The notes beneath the pieces are model-generated. The model saw only the letters and a list, made by a program, of their open reading frames with translations, did not search any database and was not told where the DNA came from. From Martelella lutilitoris (GTDB lineage: Bacteria > Pseudomonadota > Alphaproteobacteria > Rhizobiales > Rhizobiaceae): a DNA stretch of 64,000 nt. Of the stretch, positions 36,285 to 47,652 are shown in pieces; within the stretch, counting starts at the first letter, position 1; each line of letters begins with the position of its first letter. The translations under genes and the position numbers were made by a program. The stretch covers positions 310,001 to 374,000 of the forward strand of contig NZ_VCLB01000005.1 in the NCBI RefSeq assembly GCF_005924265.1, written 5' to 3'.

Positions 36285-38294
36285 ATGATCTACAAACTCA
36301 TCATTTTCCTGCCGTTGCTCGGCTTCCTCATCGCGGGCCTCTTCGGAAACCGGATCGGCGCCAAGGCGACCGAGTGGGTGACCATCGCCTTCATGGTGGT
36401 CGCCGCCATCCTGTCCTGGTACGTCTTCATCTCGGTCGGATTCCTTTCTCACGCCGAGGATCTGGTGATCCAGGTGCCGGTCATGCAGTGGATCTCCTCC
36501 GGCGACATCGACGTCGCCTGGTCGCTCCGGATCGACACGCTGACGGCGGTCATGCTGGTCGTGGTCAACACCGTCTCCTGTCTCGTCCACCTCTATTCGG
36601 TGGGCTACATGCATGATGACCCGCATCGTCCGCGTTTCTTCGCCTACCTGTCGCTGTTCACCTTCGCCATGCTGTCGCTGGTGACCTCCGACAACCTGTT
36701 GCAGATGTTCTTCGGCTGGGAAGGCGTCGGTCTTGCCTCCTATCTGCTGATCGGCTTCTGGTACAAGAAGCCGTCGGCCTGCGCCGCCGCGATGAAGGCC
36801 TTCATCGTCAACCGTGTCGGCGACTTCGGTTTCCTGCTCGGCATCGCCGGTCTGTTCTTCCTGGCGCACACGATCAATTTCGACCCGATCTTTGCCGCCG
36901 CCGAGCGCATCGCCGATGACCACGCTGCCGCCGTTGCTGCCGGCGAGCACGTTGCGGTGCTGCACTTCCTCGGCATGGACCTCACCCTGATGCATGCGAT
37001 CACCGCGATCTGCCTTCTGCTGTTCATGGGCGCGATGGGCAAGTCGGCGCAGTTCCTGCTGCACACCTGGCTGCCGGACGCGATGGAAGGCCCGACCCCG
37101 GTTTCGGCCCTTATCCACGCCGCGACCATGGTGACCGCCGGTGTCTTCCTGGTGGCGCGCATGTCGCCTCTGTTCGAACTCTCGCCTTCCGCGCTCACCT
37201 TCGTCACGCTGATCGGTTCGATCACGGCGCTCTTTGCCGCTACCATCGGCCTGGTGCAGAACGACATCAAGCGCGTGATCGCCTATTCGACCTGTTCGCA
37301 GCTCGGCTATATGTTTGCCGCACTCGGGGCAGGGGCCTACGGCGCCGCCGTCTTCCACCTCTTTACCCACGCCTTCTTCAAGGCGCTTCTGTTCCTTTGC
37401 GCCGGTTCGGTCATCCATGCCGTTTCCGGCGATCAGGACATGCGTCGCATGGGCGGCCTCAGGAAGCATATCCCGATCACCTTCTGGGGCATGATCTTCG
37501 GTACGCTCGCCATTACCGGAGTCGGCATTCCCGGCACGGTCATCGGTGCGGCCGGCTTCTTTTCCAAGGATGCGATCATCGAGGCGGCCTTCGTTTCGGC
37601 AAGCCCGCTTGCAGGCTTCTCTTTCTGGGCGCTGGTTATCGCCGCAGTCCTGACGGCGTTCTATTCATGGCGCCTCATCTTCATGACCTTCTTCGGCAAG
37701 CCGCGCGCGTCTTCCGATGTGATGCACCATGTTCATGAATCGCCCTGGGTCATGCTGATCCCGCTGATCGTGCTCTCGGTCGGTGCGCTCTTTGCCGGCG
37801 TCGTCTTCGCCGAGTTCTTCTACGGCCACGACTACAGCGAATTCTGGAAGGGCGCTCTGTTTACCGGCCCGCACAACGAGGTTCTGGAGGAGCACCATCA
37901 CGTGGCGCTCTGGGTCAAGCTCTCGCCGTTCTTCGCCATGCTGATCGGTACCGCAGTCGCGATCTACATGTACCTGATCAAGCCGTCCTCGGCGAAGGCG
38001 ACGGCCAAGGCCTTCCCCCGGATCTACGCATTCCTGCTCAACAAGTGGTATTTCGATGAACTGTACGACTTCCTGTTCGTCCGTCCCGCCAAGAAGCTCG
38101 GGCACTTCCTGTGGCAGAAGGGGGATGTGGGCGTGATTGACCGGTTCGGACCGAACGGCATCGCTGCGCTTGTCGTCGATGTCACCAACCGCGTGGTCAA
38201 GCTGCAGTCCGGCTATGTTTACCACTATGCGTTTGCAATGCTGATCGGCCTTGCCGCTCTTGTAACGTGGATGATGCTCGGAGGGGCGCTGTAA
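36285..38294 (+). CDS. nuoL: NADH-quinone oxidoreductase subunit L
   Basis: A 669-residue Mrp-antiporter-like proton-pumping subunit. It has the key Glu/Lys region ([16 protein letters not shown]), [20 protein letters not shown], and the long C-terminal lateral helix region with [11 protein letters not shown]. Its stop overlaps the nuoM start (TAATG). Confidence 0.98.
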   Translation: MIYKLIIFLPLLGFLIAGLFGNRIGAKATEWVTIAFMVVAAILSWYVFISVGFLSHAEDLVIQVPVMQWISSGDIDVAWSLRIDTLTAVMLVVVNTVSCLVHLYSVGYMHDDPHRPRFFAYLSLFTFAMLSLVTSDNLLQMFFGWEGVGLASYLLIGFWYKKPSACAAAMKAFIVNRVGDFGFLLGIAGLFFLAHTINFDPIFAAAERIADDHAAAVAAGEHVAVLHFLGMDLTLMHAITAICLLLFMGAMGKSAQFLLHTWLPDAMEGPTPVSALIHAATMVTAGVFLVARMSPLFELSPSALTFVTLIGSITALFAATIGLVQNDIKRVIAYSTCSQLGYMFAALGAGAYGAAVFHLFTHAFFKALLFLCAGSVIHAVSGDQDMRRMGGLRKHIPITFWGMIFGTLAITGVGIPGTVIGAAGFFSKDAIIEAAFVSASPLAGFSFWALVIAAVLTAFYSWRLIFMTFFGKPRASSDVMHHVHESPWVMLIPLIVLSVGALFAGVVFAEFFYGHDYSEFWKGALFTGPHNEVLEEHHHVALWVKLSPFFAMLIGTAVAIYMYLIKPSSAKATAKAFPRIYAFLLNKWYFDELYDFLFVRPAKKLGHFLWQKGDVGVIDRFGPNGIAALVVDVTNRVVKLQSGYVYHYAFAMLIGLAALVTWMMLGGAL

Positions 38295-39805
38295 TGAGCG
38301 ACTGGCCAATTCTTACGACAGTCACCTTCCTGCCGCTCGTCGGCGTGGTGCTGATCCTGTTTACCCGTGACGACAACGAGACGGGTCTGCGCAACATCCG
38401 CAATGTCGCGCTTCTGACGACGCTCTTCACCTTCGTGGTGTCGCTGTTCATCTGGGTCAATTACGATCCGGCCGATCCGAACTTCCAGATGGTCGAGTAT
38501 CACGAGTGGCTGGGGACCGGTATTGCCTACCATCTTGGCGTTGACGGCATTTCGATGCTGTTCATCCTGCTGACGACGGTTTTGATGCCGCTCTGCATCC
38601 TCGCCTCGTGGGAAGCCATCACCTACCGGGTGAAGGCCTATATGATCGCCTTCCTCATTCTGGAAACGTTGATCATCGGCGTGTTCGTCTCGCTCGATAT
38701 CGTGATGTTCTACATCTTCTTCGAGGCAGGCCTGATCCCGATGTATCTGATCATCGGCATCTGGGGTCATGACCGGCGCGTCTATGCCTCGCTGAAGTTC
38801 TTCCTCTACACCTTCGCCGGCTCGGTCTTCATGCTGTTGTCGATCATGGCGATGTACTGGGTGACGGGCACGACCAGCGTTCCTGTGCTCCTGGAATATG
38901 ATTTCCCGGTGAACCTGCAATATTGGCTGTTCCTCGGCTTCTTCGCGTCCTTTGCGGTGAAGATGCCGATGTGGCCGGTGCACACCTGGCTGCCGGACGC
39001 CCATGTGGAAGCGCCGACGGCGGCTTCGGGCGTGCTGGCGGGCGTGCTCTTGAAACTCGGCGGCTTCGGCGTGTTGCGCTATTCGATGCCGATGTTCCCG
39101 GACGCGTCCTATTATTTCGCGCCGCTGATCTTCGCGCTCTCGATCATCGCCATCATCTACGCATCGCTCGTGGCGCTGATGCAGACCGACATGAAGAAGC
39201 TGATCGCCTATTCGTCGGTCGCCCACATGGGCTACGTGACCATGGGCATGTTCTCGGCCACCACTGAGGGCGTCGAGGGCTCGATCTTCCTGATGCTCTC
39301 GCACGGCATCGTCTCCGGCGCGCTGTTCTTCTGCGTCGGCATCGTCTATGACCGTATGCATACGCGCGAGATCGCGGCCTTCGGCGGGCTTGTGAACAAC
39401 ATGCCGAAATTCGCGGTCGCTTTCATGGTCTTCACCATGGCCAATGTCGGGCTTCCGGGCACGTCGGGCTTCATCGGCGAATTCCTGACGGTGGTCGGCG
39501 TCTTCCAGGTCAATACCTGGGTTGCCGTGTTCGCCGCCACCGGCGTCATCCTTTCCGCCGCCTACGCGCTGTGGCTTTATCGCCGCGTAATCTTCGGCGC
39601 ACTGGAAAAGGACAGCCTCAAGGCGCTGCTCGACCTTTCCACGCGCGAGAAGTTCGTTCTCTACCCGCTGATCATCCTGACGATTTTCTTCGGTGTCTAT
39701 CCGGAACCGATCTTCGCGGCGATCCACGGCCCGGTAGCCCAGATCGTTCAACACTATGACGCTGTTCTGGAATCCACCAAGAACATCGCGCTGCCGGTAT
39801 ACTGA
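38294..39805 (+). CDS. nuoM: NADH-quinone oxidoreductase subunit M
   Basis: A 503-residue antiporter-like subunit. Conserved stretches include [40 protein letters not shown] (20 shown) and the discontinuous-helix lysine region. The start at 38294 overlaps the nuoL stop by one base, replacing a nine-codon longer in-frame reading without support. Confidence 0.97.
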   Translation: MSDWPILTTVTFLPLVGVVLILFTRDDNETGLRNIRNVALLTTLFTFVVSLFIWVNYDPADPNFQMVEYHEWLGTGIAYHLGVDGISMLFILLTTVLMPLCILASWEAITYRVKAYMIAFLILETLIIGVFVSLDIVMFYIFFEAGLIPMYLIIGIWGHDRRVYASLKFFLYTFAGSVFMLLSIMAMYWVTGTTSVPVLLEYDFPVNLQYWLFLGFFASFAVKMPMWPVHTWLPDAHVEAPTAASGVLAGVLLKLGGFGVLRYSMPMFPDASYYFAPLIFALSIIAIIYASLVALMQTDMKKLIAYSSVAHMGYVTMGMFSATTEGVEGSIFLMLSHGIVSGALFFCVGIVYDRMHTREIAAFGGLVNNMPKFAVAFMVFTMANVGLPGTSGFIGEFLTVVGVFQVNTWVAVFAATGVILSAAYALWLYRRVIFGALEKDSLKALLDLSTREKFVLYPLIILTIFFGVYPEPIFAAIHGPVAQIVQHYDAVLESTKNIALPVY

Positions 39806-39822
39806 GACAGGATCTTTTGGAC

Positions 39823-41262
39823 ATGACCTCGGAACTCCTACTTTCAAGTCTGAAGCTGATCATGCCGGAGCTGATCCTTTCGATCGGCGCCATGGTCCTG
39901 TTGATGATCGGCGCCTTTGCCGGCCGCAAGAGCGGCCCGGCAATTGTCGGCCTTTCCGTTGCGCTTCTGATCGCGGCTTTCGCCGCCCTGTTCTGGGCGG
40001 GCTCCGGAACCGCCTTCAACGGGTCGCTCACATTCAACGCCTTCACCCGCTTCATGCAGGTGCTGGTGCTGATCGGTGCGGCTTTGTCGATGATCCTGTC
40101 GGTTGGCCATGAGGAGCCGGAATATCTCGATCGCTTCGAGTTTCCGGTGCTGATGCTGCTGTCGACCACCGGCATGATGCTCATGGTGTCGGCCAACGAC
40201 ATGCTGGCCTTCTACATGGGCCTCGAACTGATGTCGCTGCCGCTTTATGTGATCGCGGCGATAAACCGGGACAGCCTGCGTTCCACGGAGGCGGGCCTGA
40301 AATATTTCGTTCTTGGTTCGCTGTCGTCCGGCATGCTGCTTTACGGCATCTCGCTGATCTACGGCTTTACCGGCAATATCGGCTTTGAGGCGGTCGCCAA
40401 CCAGATTGCGCTCGGCGAGACCGGTCTCGGCTTCATCTTCGGCATGGTCTTCGTGCTGGCCGGCATCACCTTCAAGATTTCGGCCGTCCCCTTCCATATG
40501 TGGACGCCGGACGTCTATGAGGGCGCGCCGACGCCGGTTACGGCCTTCTTCGCCTCCGCGCCGAAGGTTGCCGCCATGGCGATCATCATTCGCCTGCTGA
40601 TCGATGCCTTCGGTCCGGCCGCCGACCAGTGGCGCCAGGTCGTGGTGTTCATCGCCATCGCCTCCATGGTGCTCGGCGCCTTTGCCGCGATCGGCCAGCG
40701 CAACATCAAGCGTCTGATGGCCTATTCCTCGATTACCCACATGGGCTACGCGCTGGTCGGGCTTGCAGCCGGCACGGAAGTCGGCGTCAGTGGCGTTGCC
40801 ATCTACATGGCAATCTACCTGTTCATGACGCTCGGCGCCTTCGCCATCATCATGGCGATGCGGCTCAAGGAAGGCGGCAATGTCGAGAATATCGACGATC
40901 TCGCCGGTCTGTCGCAGACCAAACCGGTCATGGCCGTGGTGTTGACGGCGCTGATGTTCTCTCTTGCGGGCGTTCCGCCGCTGGCGGGTTTCTTCGGCAA
41001 GTATTTCGTCTTCCTGGCCGCGATCAACGCGCATCTCTATACGCTGGCGATCATCGGCGTGCTCTCCTCGGTCGTCGCCGCGTTCTACTATCTGCGGATC
41101 GTCAAGGTGATGTGGTTCGACGAGCCGACCGTGGAATTCTCCCGGGTTGCCGTGGAACTGCGCTTCGTCTTCGGCCTGAGCGGTCTCTTTGCCATTGGCT
41201 ATCTGCTGTTCGGCGGTCCGTTGAACACGGCGGCGCAGTCTGCCGCCGCGGCGCTGTTCTAG
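39823..41262 (+). CDS. nuoN: NADH-quinone oxidoreductase subunit N
   Basis: A 479-residue antiporter-like subunit that closes the nuo gene set. [37 protein letters not shown] and the late [13 protein letters not shown] motif are present. I chose the ATG at 39823; a TTG two codons earlier would also be served by the AGGA upstream. The next gene begins directly after its stop. Confidence 0.97.
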   Translation: MTSELLLSSLKLIMPELILSIGAMVLLMIGAFAGRKSGPAIVGLSVALLIAAFAALFWAGSGTAFNGSLTFNAFTRFMQVLVLIGAALSMILSVGHEEPEYLDRFEFPVLMLLSTTGMMLMVSANDMLAFYMGLELMSLPLYVIAAINRDSLRSTEAGLKYFVLGSLSSGMLLYGISLIYGFTGNIGFEAVANQIALGETGLGFIFGMVFVLAGITFKISAVPFHMWTPDVYEGAPTPVTAFFASAPKVAAMAIIIRLLIDAFGPAADQWRQVVVFIAIASMVLGAFAAIGQRNIKRLMAYSSITHMGYALVGLAAGTEVGVSGVAIYMAIYLFMTLGAFAIIMAMRLKEGGNVENIDDLAGLSQTKPVMAVVLTALMFSLAGVPPLAGFFGKYFVFLAAINAHLYTLAIIGVLSSVVAAFYYLRIVKVMWFDEPTVEFSRVAVELRFVFGLSGLFAIGYLLFGGPLNTAAQSAAAALF

Positions 41263-42027
41263 ATGGCGGCGGGAAACCCCGCCGCTGCCTATCGGCATGA
41301 GGCGCTCGGCGCGGTCGCCTCGACCAATCTTTCCGCGATGGAGCGGGCCGAGGCCGGTGATCCCGGCCTGCTCTGGATCACGGCTGACGAGCAGACAGGC
41401 GGACGGGCACGGCGCGGCCGCAGCTGGATTTCCAAGCGGGGCAATCTCTACGCCTCGCTTCTGCTTGTTGATCCGGCGCCGGATTCATCCCTGTCGTCCT
41501 TGCCGCTGGTCGCCGCCGTCGCCGTCCATGGCGCCATCAACAGCATGATGTCCGGTCATAGCAGCGAGGTCGCGATCAAATGGCCGAATGACGTGTTGAT
41601 CGACCGCAAGAAGGTCAGCGGCATTCTGCTGGAAGCGCGGAAACTTGCCGATGGCCGTTTCGCGGTTGTCATTGGTATCGGGATCAATGTTGGATTTTCG
41701 CCGGAAGGAACCCCATATCCGGTGGCAAGACTGGCTGATTATGTTGCCGGCGCCGACCCTCAGCTTCTTTTTGCCCATCTGTTCTCGATCATGGCGGAAG
41801 AGCTTTCCATATGGGATGGCGGACGCGGTGTCGGCCGGACCGTTTCCCGCTGGCGCGCTGCCGCCTGCGGCATCAATGAACGGATCACCATCAACCTGGC
41901 CCGCGAGCAGGTCTCCGGGCTTTTTGCCGGCATCGATGATTCCGGCATGCTGAAACTTGAAACGGAAGAGGGCTCGCGCACCTTTGCTGCTGGCGATGTC
42001 TTCTTCGAAAACAACAAGAACGGATAA
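41263..42027 (+). CDS. birA: Biotin--[acetyl-CoA-carboxylase] ligase
   Basis: A 254-residue biotin protein ligase that attaches biotin to AccB through biotinyl-AMP. The biotin/AMP loop is GGRARRGRSW (about residues 46-55), KWPNDVLID (106-114) and KVSGILLE follow, and the small C-terminal SH3-like domain ends the protein. There is no N-terminal HTH, so it is a ligase without the repressor function of E. coli BirA. Its ATG abuts the nuoN stop, placing it in the same transcript. Confidence 0.95.
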   Translation: MAAGNPAAAYRHEALGAVASTNLSAMERAEAGDPGLLWITADEQTGGRARRGRSWISKRGNLYASLLLVDPAPDSSLSSLPLVAAVAVHGAINSMMSGHSSEVAIKWPNDVLIDRKKVSGILLEARKLADGRFAVVIGIGINVGFSPEGTPYPVARLADYVAGADPQLLFAHLFSIMAEELSIWDGGRGVGRTVSRWRAAACGINERITINLAREQVSGLFAGIDDSGMLKLETEEGSRTFAAGDVFFENNKNG

Positions 42028-42034
42028 CGCTTAA

Positions 42035-43708
42035 ATGGCGAACAATAAAAACGAACTGGTCTTCCTGCCCCTCGGCGGGCTGGGAGAGATCGGCATGAAT
42101 CTCGCGCTTTACGGCTATGGACCCGCGGAAAAACGTGAATGGATCATGGTCGATTGCGGCGTCACGTTTCCCGGACCCGATCTGCCCGGGGTCGACCTCG
42201 TATTGCCCGATATCGAATTCGTGCGCGAACAGCGCGACAATCTGAAGGCCATGATCATCACCCACGCGCATGAGGACCACTACGGCGCGATCGCGACGCT
42301 GTGGCCGGGACTCAATGTGCCGATCTACGCCTCGCCCTTCACTGCGGGCCTGCTGGAGGCCAAGCGCGAATATGAAAGCTGGATGCGTGAAATTCCGGTG
42401 ACGATCTTCAAGGCCGGCGACACCATCAATGTCGGTCCGTTCACGGTGGAGGGCGTGCCCGTCAACCACTCGATCCCCGAGCCGATGGCGCTTGCAATCC
42501 GCACCCCGCTTGGCAATATCGTCCATACCGGCGACTGGAAGATCGACCATGCGCCGACGCTCGGCCCCAAGACCGACGAGGCCCGGTTTCGCGCCATCGG
42601 CGACGAGGGCGTGCTGGCGCTGATGTGTGATTCGACCAATGCCATGCGCGACGGCGTATCGCCCTCCGAGGAGGAGATTTCGGCAAGCCTCAGACAGGTC
42701 ATCGAAAATGCGGAAGGCCGCGTCGCGCTGACCACGTTCTCCTCCAACATCGGCCGCATCCGCTCCATCGCCAAGGCCGCCGACGAGGCGGGGCGCCAGG
42801 TGCTGCTGCTCGGCTCCTCGTTGAAGCGCGCGGTTGCCGTCGCCCGTGATCTCGGGATGATGGAGGGCGTGAAGCCGTTCGTCGACGAGGATGAGTTCGG
42901 CTATATTCCGCGCGACAAGGTGGTTGCGATCCTGACCGGTTCACAGGGCGAGCCGCGCGCGGCGCTTGCCAAGCTCTCGCGCGACGAGATGCGCAATGTG
43001 GCGCTTGCCGCCGGCGATCTTGTGGTGTTTTCATCGCGCGCCATTCCCGGCAACGAGAAGGCCATCCAGGATATCAAGAATGGTCTGGTGGAGCAGGGCG
43101 TTCATATCCTGACCGATAACGAGGCTTTGGTGCATGTGTCCGGCCATCCGCGCCGCAACGAGCTGAAGCAGATGTATGAATGGATCAGGCCCGAAATTCT
43201 CGTGCCCGTTCATGGCGAGGCAGCCCATCTGATCGCCCAGAAGGAACTGGCCGAACAGAGCGGCATCGCCCAGGTTCCGCGCGTCAGGAATGGCGATGTT
43301 CTGCGCCTTGCGCCGGGTCCCGCCGAGGTGATCGGCCATGTCGAGGCCGGCCGTGTGTTCAAGGACGGCAAGCTGATCGGCAACTTTGACGAAATGGGCA
43401 TCGGAGAGCGCCGCAAGCTCTCCTTCGTCGGCCATGTGGCGGTCAATGTGCTCCTGAACAGCAAGTTCGACTTCGCCGGCGATCCGGATGTCGTGCCGAT
43501 CGGCCTGCCGGGTTTTGACGACGAGGACGAGCGCATGGAGGACGTGCTGTTCGACGCCGTTCTCGGCGCTGTCGAAAGCATTCCGCGCTCGCGCCGCAAG
43601 GATCTCGGCATGGTCAAGGAGGCCATCCGCCGCTCCGTCCGCGCCGCCGCCAATGAGTGCTGGGGCAAGAAGCCGGTGGTAACGGTGTTTGTCAACCGGC
43701 TTGGGTGA
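42035..43708 (+). CDS. rnj: Ribonuclease J
   Basis: A 557-residue metallo-beta-lactamase/beta-CASP ribonuclease with 5'-3' exo- and endonuclease activity in RNA turnover and rRNA maturation. The zinc motif HAHEDH is at residues 77-82; further ligands lie in VHTGDWKID and the beta-CASP region FSSNIGRIRS, with the HVSGHP motif near the C-terminal side. It starts seven bases after birA, a common rhizobial order. An intergenic hairpin repeat follows and may end the transcript. Confidence 0.95.
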   Translation: MANNKNELVFLPLGGLGEIGMNLALYGYGPAEKREWIMVDCGVTFPGPDLPGVDLVLPDIEFVREQRDNLKAMIITHAHEDHYGAIATLWPGLNVPIYASPFTAGLLEAKREYESWMREIPVTIFKAGDTINVGPFTVEGVPVNHSIPEPMALAIRTPLGNIVHTGDWKIDHAPTLGPKTDEARFRAIGDEGVLALMCDSTNAMRDGVSPSEEEISASLRQVIENAEGRVALTTFSSNIGRIRSIAKAADEAGRQVLLLGSSLKRAVAVARDLGMMEGVKPFVDEDEFGYIPRDKVVAILTGSQGEPRAALAKLSRDEMRNVALAAGDLVVFSSRAIPGNEKAIQDIKNGLVEQGVHILTDNEALVHVSGHPRRNELKQMYEWIRPEILVPVHGEAAHLIAQKELAEQSGIAQVPRVRNGDVLRLAPGPAEVIGHVEAGRVFKDGKLIGNFDEMGIGERRKLSFVGHVAVNVLLNSKFDFAGDPDVVPIGLPGFDDEDERMEDVLFDAVLGAVESIPRSRRKDLGMVKEAIRRSVRAAANECWGKKPVVTVFVNRLG

Positions 43709-43758
43709 GAGTTTCCGCAGCTGCGTGAATGCTCGTAGAGCGCTTCTTTCCTCTCTTT

Positions 43759-43832
43759 GCGTCACCCTCGGGCTTGACCCGAGGGTGACGCAATTTCCGT
43801 GTCGCCTGGATGCTCGGGTCGAGCCCGAGCAT
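43759..43832. repeat. Two-hairpin intergenic repeat, copy A
   Basis: Two hairpins in tandem: a perfect 14-bp-arm palindrome (GCGTCACCCTCGGG, 5-base loop) at 43759-43791 and a 9-bp-arm palindrome (ATGCTCGGG, loop TCGAG) at 43810-43832, joined by a spacer containing CCGTGTCGCCTGG. An inverted copy lies at 48755-48833. Copy A sits between the convergent rnj and rpiR-type genes, where it could terminate both. Confidence 0.85.
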
Positions 43833-43898
43833 GACTCTTCTTCGGGGAGAGGCGCCGTCGTTAGCCCCCCTCTTGTTTCTTTGGCCGAAATCGCTGCC

Positions 43899-44771
43899 CT
43901 AACCCGGACGCCTGAACAGCCGGCTTTGTTCGAACAGACCCTCCAACTGGCTGATGCGCTGGCGGGTCTTGTCCCAGCTTTTCGCCTGCACCGCCTCGAT
44001 CAGCGCTTCCACCACGAACAGCGTCACGACGGACGAGTCCCAGGCCGACGGCACCTCGATATGGACGCGAAAGGTGTGGCGGGCGAACTTGGTCACGGGC
44101 GAGGCCCACTGGTCGGTGAAAAGAATGATCTCGACGCCGTTCTCGCTTGCCACGCGGGCGAGCGTCGCCATGTCCTGCTCGTAGCGGCGGATGTCGAAGA
44201 TCACCAGAACATCGCCCTTGGCCATGTTCAGCATATGCTGCGGCCACGAGCCGGAATTGGAAGACATCAGCGTCGTCTTCGGCCGGATGACCTGCATGTG
44301 GGTGTAGAAATAGCCCGCGATTGCGCCTGTGATGCGCCCGCCGACAAAATAGACCGCGCGGTCGAGGTCCGAGAGCAAGGCTGCCGCCCCGCCGAATGTT
44401 TCCTGATCAAGCTGTGACAATGTGCGGCGCATATTGTCCATCGCCGCCTCGCCGAATCGGTTCAGGATATGCGTGTCGGGCACATTGCGCGCCAACCGGT
44501 CGTGTTTGGCGATCGGGTTGGAGAGCGTGGCCTCCAGCTCCTGGTGCAGGCGCGCCTGAAATTCGGCGTATCCCTTGAAGCCCAGCTTCTGCACCATGCG
44601 CGCGACCGTTGGCGTCGACACATCCGCATTTTCGGCAAGCGTGGTGATGCTGCCGAGGCCGGAGACCGGGTAGTTCTCGCTGATCGTGTCGGCGAGGCGC
44701 CTTTCCGAGCGCGTGAGCTCGCCGTAGCGCCCGGCGATGATGTCGGCGACTGTTCGGGACCCGTCAGTCAA
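43899..44771 (-). CDS. MurR/RpiR family transcriptional regulator
   Basis: A 290-residue regulator: an N-terminal RpiR HTH (about residues 10-75, with ITTLAENADVSTPTVARMVQ and LGFKGYAEFQ) and a C-terminal SIS domain (about 110-270) that normally binds phosphosugars or related ligands. Translation very likely starts at TTG 44771, which has AGGAG seven bases upstream; the ATG fifteen codons earlier has no ribosome site. It is divergent from the amidohydrolase/TRAP/ligase genes and is their probable regulator. Confidence 0.88.
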   Translation of the reverse strand: MTDGSRTVADIIAGRYGELTRSERRLADTISENYPVSGLGSITTLAENADVSTPTVARMVQKLGFKGYAEFQARLHQELEATLSNPIAKHDRLARNVPDTHILNRFGEAAMDNMRRTLSQLDQETFGGAAALLSDLDRAVYFVGGRITGAIAGYFYTHMQVIRPKTTLMSSNSGSWPQHMLNMAKGDVLVIFDIRRYEQDMATLARVASENGVEIILFTDQWASPVTKFARHTFRVHIEVPSAWDSSVVTLFVVEALIEAVQAKSWDKTRQRISQLEGLFEQSRLFRRPG

Positions 44772-44923
44772 TCTTCGTCTCCTGTTTCCCGGGCATTTAG
44801 GAACGGCGCGGTCCATCCGTCAACGGCAAAAATGAATAGAAGTTTTCAAAGTTCGATTGACACTGCGTGAAATCTGAAGAACTATTTACAAAATTAAGAA
44901 TTGCAGAAAATGCAGGGGAACAG

Positions 44924-45700
44924 ATGTTGGGAAAGCCGGGGCTGTTGAGCGCCCGCGACGACGCGCCTGTGATTGTCGAGCGTGCGTCGGGTCAAAGTGT
45001 GATCGTGCTGGTCTGCGAGCATGCCGGCCGCGCCATACCCGATTGCCTTGGCGACATGGGCCTGTCAGCCGAACTTCTGCAAAGCCATATCGCATGGGAT
45101 CCGGGCGCGCTTGCGGTTTCGGAGCTGTTGAGCGCGGCGCTTGACGCAACATTGGTCCACCAGCGCTTTTCCCGCCTTGTCTATGATTGCAACCGGCCGC
45201 CGGAAGCCGCCGACGCCATTCCGCAAATCAGCGAAATTCACGCCGTTCCCGCCAATCGCGGGCTCGGCCCGGTGGCGAAGGCCGAGCGGGCGGAGGCCCT
45301 CTACCTTCCGTTTCACGAGTGCATCGATGATGTCCTGGACGAACGCGTCGGGCGTGAGACCGTGCTGGTCACGATCCATTCCTTCACGCCCGTCTTCAAG
45401 GGAAAAAGGCGGGACGTCGAAATCGGCATCCTGCATGACGCCGACCGAAGGCTTGCCGATTGCATGCTGGAGCAAGCCAGGGCGGCCGGCGGCTACGACG
45501 TGCGGCGCAACGAGCCCTATGCCCCCGTGGATGGCGTGACCCATACGCTGCGCCGCCACGCGCTGCCGCGCAAGCTGCCGAACGTCATGATCGAGATCCG
45601 CAATGACCTGATCGCCGATGCTGCAGGGCAGGGCGCGGTCGCGGGCTTCATCGCCGGCCTTCTGAACCAGTGCCTCGACGGCAGGCGGGAGGTGGACTGA
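44924..45700 (+). CDS. N-formylglutamate amidohydrolase family protein
   Basis: A 258-residue protein of the HutG-like N-formylglutamate amidohydrolase family (VLVCEHAGRAIPDCLG, HIAWDPGA, VYDCNRPP, TIHSFTPVFKGKRRDVEIGI, VMIEIRNDLIAD). These zinc hydrolases cleave N-acyl or N-formyl amino acids. The start at 44924 has GGGGA five bases upstream; an earlier in-frame ATG at 44867 is less well placed. There are no other hut genes nearby; instead it heads a TRAP-transporter operon, so the substrate may be another N-acylated amino compound. Confidence 0.85.
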   Translation: MLGKPGLLSARDDAPVIVERASGQSVIVLVCEHAGRAIPDCLGDMGLSAELLQSHIAWDPGALAVSELLSAALDATLVHQRFSRLVYDCNRPPEAADAIPQISEIHAVPANRGLGPVAKAERAEALYLPFHECIDDVLDERVGRETVLVTIHSFTPVFKGKRRDVEIGILHDADRRLADCMLEQARAAGGYDVRRNEPYAPVDGVTHTLRRHALPRKLPNVMIEIRNDLIADAAGQGAVAGFIAGLLNQCLDGRREVD

Positions 45701-46209
45701 TGCCTGCGGCAATCAAGACCTATGTCCGCTATGTCGATGGCTTCAACCGCGTGGTCGGCCGCATCGCCATGTGGCTGATCTTCGTCATGATGGGCATTCT
45801 GCTTTGGTCGTCGGTCTCGAAAACCTTCTTCAATCCCTCGCTTTGGACGCTGGAAATGGCCCAGTTCGTGATGACGGCCTATTACCTCGTTGGCGGGGCC
45901 TATTCGCTGCAGCTTGGCAGCCATGTGCGCATGGACCTGCTCTATGGCCGCTGGACGCCGCGCCAGAGGGCCATTGTCGATGCAATCACGGTGTTCATGC
46001 TGTTCACCTATCTGATCTTCCTGCTGATCGGCGGCGTGTCGTCCACCGGCTACGCGCTGAAATATGGCGAAACCTCCTATTCCAGCTGGTCGCCCTATAT
46101 GGCGCCGATCAAGATCACCATGGTCATCGGCATTTTCCTGATGTTCCTGCAGACCACCTCGATCTTCCTCAAGGACCTCGCCAAGGCTCTGGGGAGGCCG
46201 ATCGCATGA
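45700..46209 (+). CDS. TRAP transporter small permease (DctQ type)
   Basis: A 169-residue membrane protein with four predicted helices, the small subunit of a tripartite ATP-independent periplasmic transporter. WTLEMAQFVMTAYYLVGGAY and HVRMDLLYGRWTPRQRA are typical DctQ features. It starts at the stop of the amidohydrolase gene (TGATG) and overlaps the large permease gene, so the operon is tightly coupled. Confidence 0.93.
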   Translation: MPAAIKTYVRYVDGFNRVVGRIAMWLIFVMMGILLWSSVSKTFFNPSLWTLEMAQFVMTAYYLVGGAYSLQLGSHVRMDLLYGRWTPRQRAIVDAITVFMLFTYLIFLLIGGVSSTGYALKYGETSYSSWSPYMAPIKITMVIGIFLMFLQTTSIFLKDLAKALGRPIA

Positions 46210-47534
46210 ACCTCTCCTATGAAATGATCGCGCTTCTTCTGTTCTTCTCGATGATGCTGACCATGCTGACCGGTCAGCGCGTCTTCGCCGCGATCGGTTT
46301 TGTCGGCGTCGTCGCGGCGGCCCTCTTGTGGGGCACGGGCGGCTACGAGCTCGGCTTTTCCGCCGGCATGAAGCTGATGAAGTGGTATCCGATGCTGACG
46401 CTGCCGCTCTTCATCTTCATGGGCTACATGCTGTCGGAATCGGGCATCGCGGAAGACCTCTACAAGGCGTTCCACGTCTGGATGGGCGGTCTGCCGGGCG
46501 GTCTTGCCGTCGGCACGATCGCGCTGATGGTGGTGATTTCGGCGATGAACGGGCTTTCAGTCGCCGGCATGGCCATCGGCGCGACGATCGCACTGCCTGA
46601 GCTTTTGCGGCGCGGCTATGACAAGATCATGGTTTCGGGCGTTATCCAGGCGGGGTCTTCACTGGGCATTCTGGTGCCGCCGAGCGTTGTGCTGGTGCTT
46701 TACGGCATGATCGCCCGCCAGCCCGTCGGCAAGCTCTGGGTCGCGGGCGCGCTGCCGGGGCTGATGCTGGCGGCGATGTTCATCATCTACATCATCATCC
46801 GCTGCCGTATGAACCCGGCGCTTGGCCCTTCATTGCCGAAGGAAGAGCGCGACATGCCGCTCGGCGAGAAGCTGAAGCTCCTGCGCGCCGGCATCATCCC
46901 CTTCCTCATCTTCTTCCTGATGATGGGACTGTTCCTGATGGGCGTCACCAGCCTGACGGAAAGTGCCGCGATCGGCGCGCTTTCCGCACTCGTGGCCGCA
47001 CTCGTCAAGAAGCGGCTGACCTGGAAACTCCTGAACCGCACCATGGAGCAGACGCTCGGCATTTCCTGCATGTTCATGTGGATCATCCTGGCGGCGCTGT
47101 GCTTCGGCGCTGTCTTCGACGGGCTCGGCGCGGTGAGGGCGTTGGAAACTCTGCTGCTGGAGCGCTGGGACCTCGGTCCCTGGGAAATCCTGATCATGAT
47201 GCAGATTTCCTACATCATCATGGGCACGTTTCTCGATGATACGGCGATGCTGGTGATCGTTGCGCCGCTTTACGTGCCGCTCGTCGGTCATCTCGGCTTC
47301 GACCTTGTCTGGTACGGCGTGCTCTACACCATCACCTGCCAGATCGCCTATATGACGCCGCCGTTCGGCTACAACCTGTTCCTGATGCGGGCCATGGCCC
47401 CGCGGGAGATTTCACTGACCGACATTTACCGCTCCGTCTGGCCGTTCGTGATCATCATGATCCTCGGCCTGGCGATCGTCACGGCATTTCCGCAGATTGC
47501 CCTGTGGTTGCCGAACCTCGTTTATGCGCGCTGA
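46206..47534 (+). CDS. TRAP transporter large permease (DctM type)
   Basis: A 442-residue polytopic permease of the DctM family, which uses a sodium gradient to import the solute brought by the DctP protein. FIFMGYMLSESGIAEDLY, the SSLGILVPPSVVLVLYG motif and GTFLDDTAMLVIVAPLYVPL are hallmark segments. It overlaps the DctQ gene by four bases. Confidence 0.95.
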   Translation: MNLSYEMIALLLFFSMMLTMLTGQRVFAAIGFVGVVAAALLWGTGGYELGFSAGMKLMKWYPMLTLPLFIFMGYMLSESGIAEDLYKAFHVWMGGLPGGLAVGTIALMVVISAMNGLSVAGMAIGATIALPELLRRGYDKIMVSGVIQAGSSLGILVPPSVVLVLYGMIARQPVGKLWVAGALPGLMLAAMFIIYIIIRCRMNPALGPSLPKEERDMPLGEKLKLLRAGIIPFLIFFLMMGLFLMGVTSLTESAAIGALSALVAALVKKRLTWKLLNRTMEQTLGISCMFMWIILAALCFGAVFDGLGAVRALETLLLERWDLGPWEILIMMQISYIIMGTFLDDTAMLVIVAPLYVPLVGHLGFDLVWYGVLYTITCQIAYMTPPFGYNLFLMRAMAPREISLTDIYRSVWPFVIIMILGLAIVTAFPQIALWLPNLVYAR

Positions 47535-47652
47535 GGAGAGTGGCTGATGCGCGTTGGAGTGCGTCCGGTTTCAGCGGGCGTTTGGAAACGGAGGGCCCGG
47601 CATGCGGTCGGGCCACACAAGAGCTGATGAAGCAAAACAGAGGGAAGCAGCA

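Noticed and set aside
38225-39847. A 540-codon open frame opposite nuoM
   Set aside because: Composition (His, Arg and Asp rich) is the usual antisense of a membrane protein; nuoM is certain.
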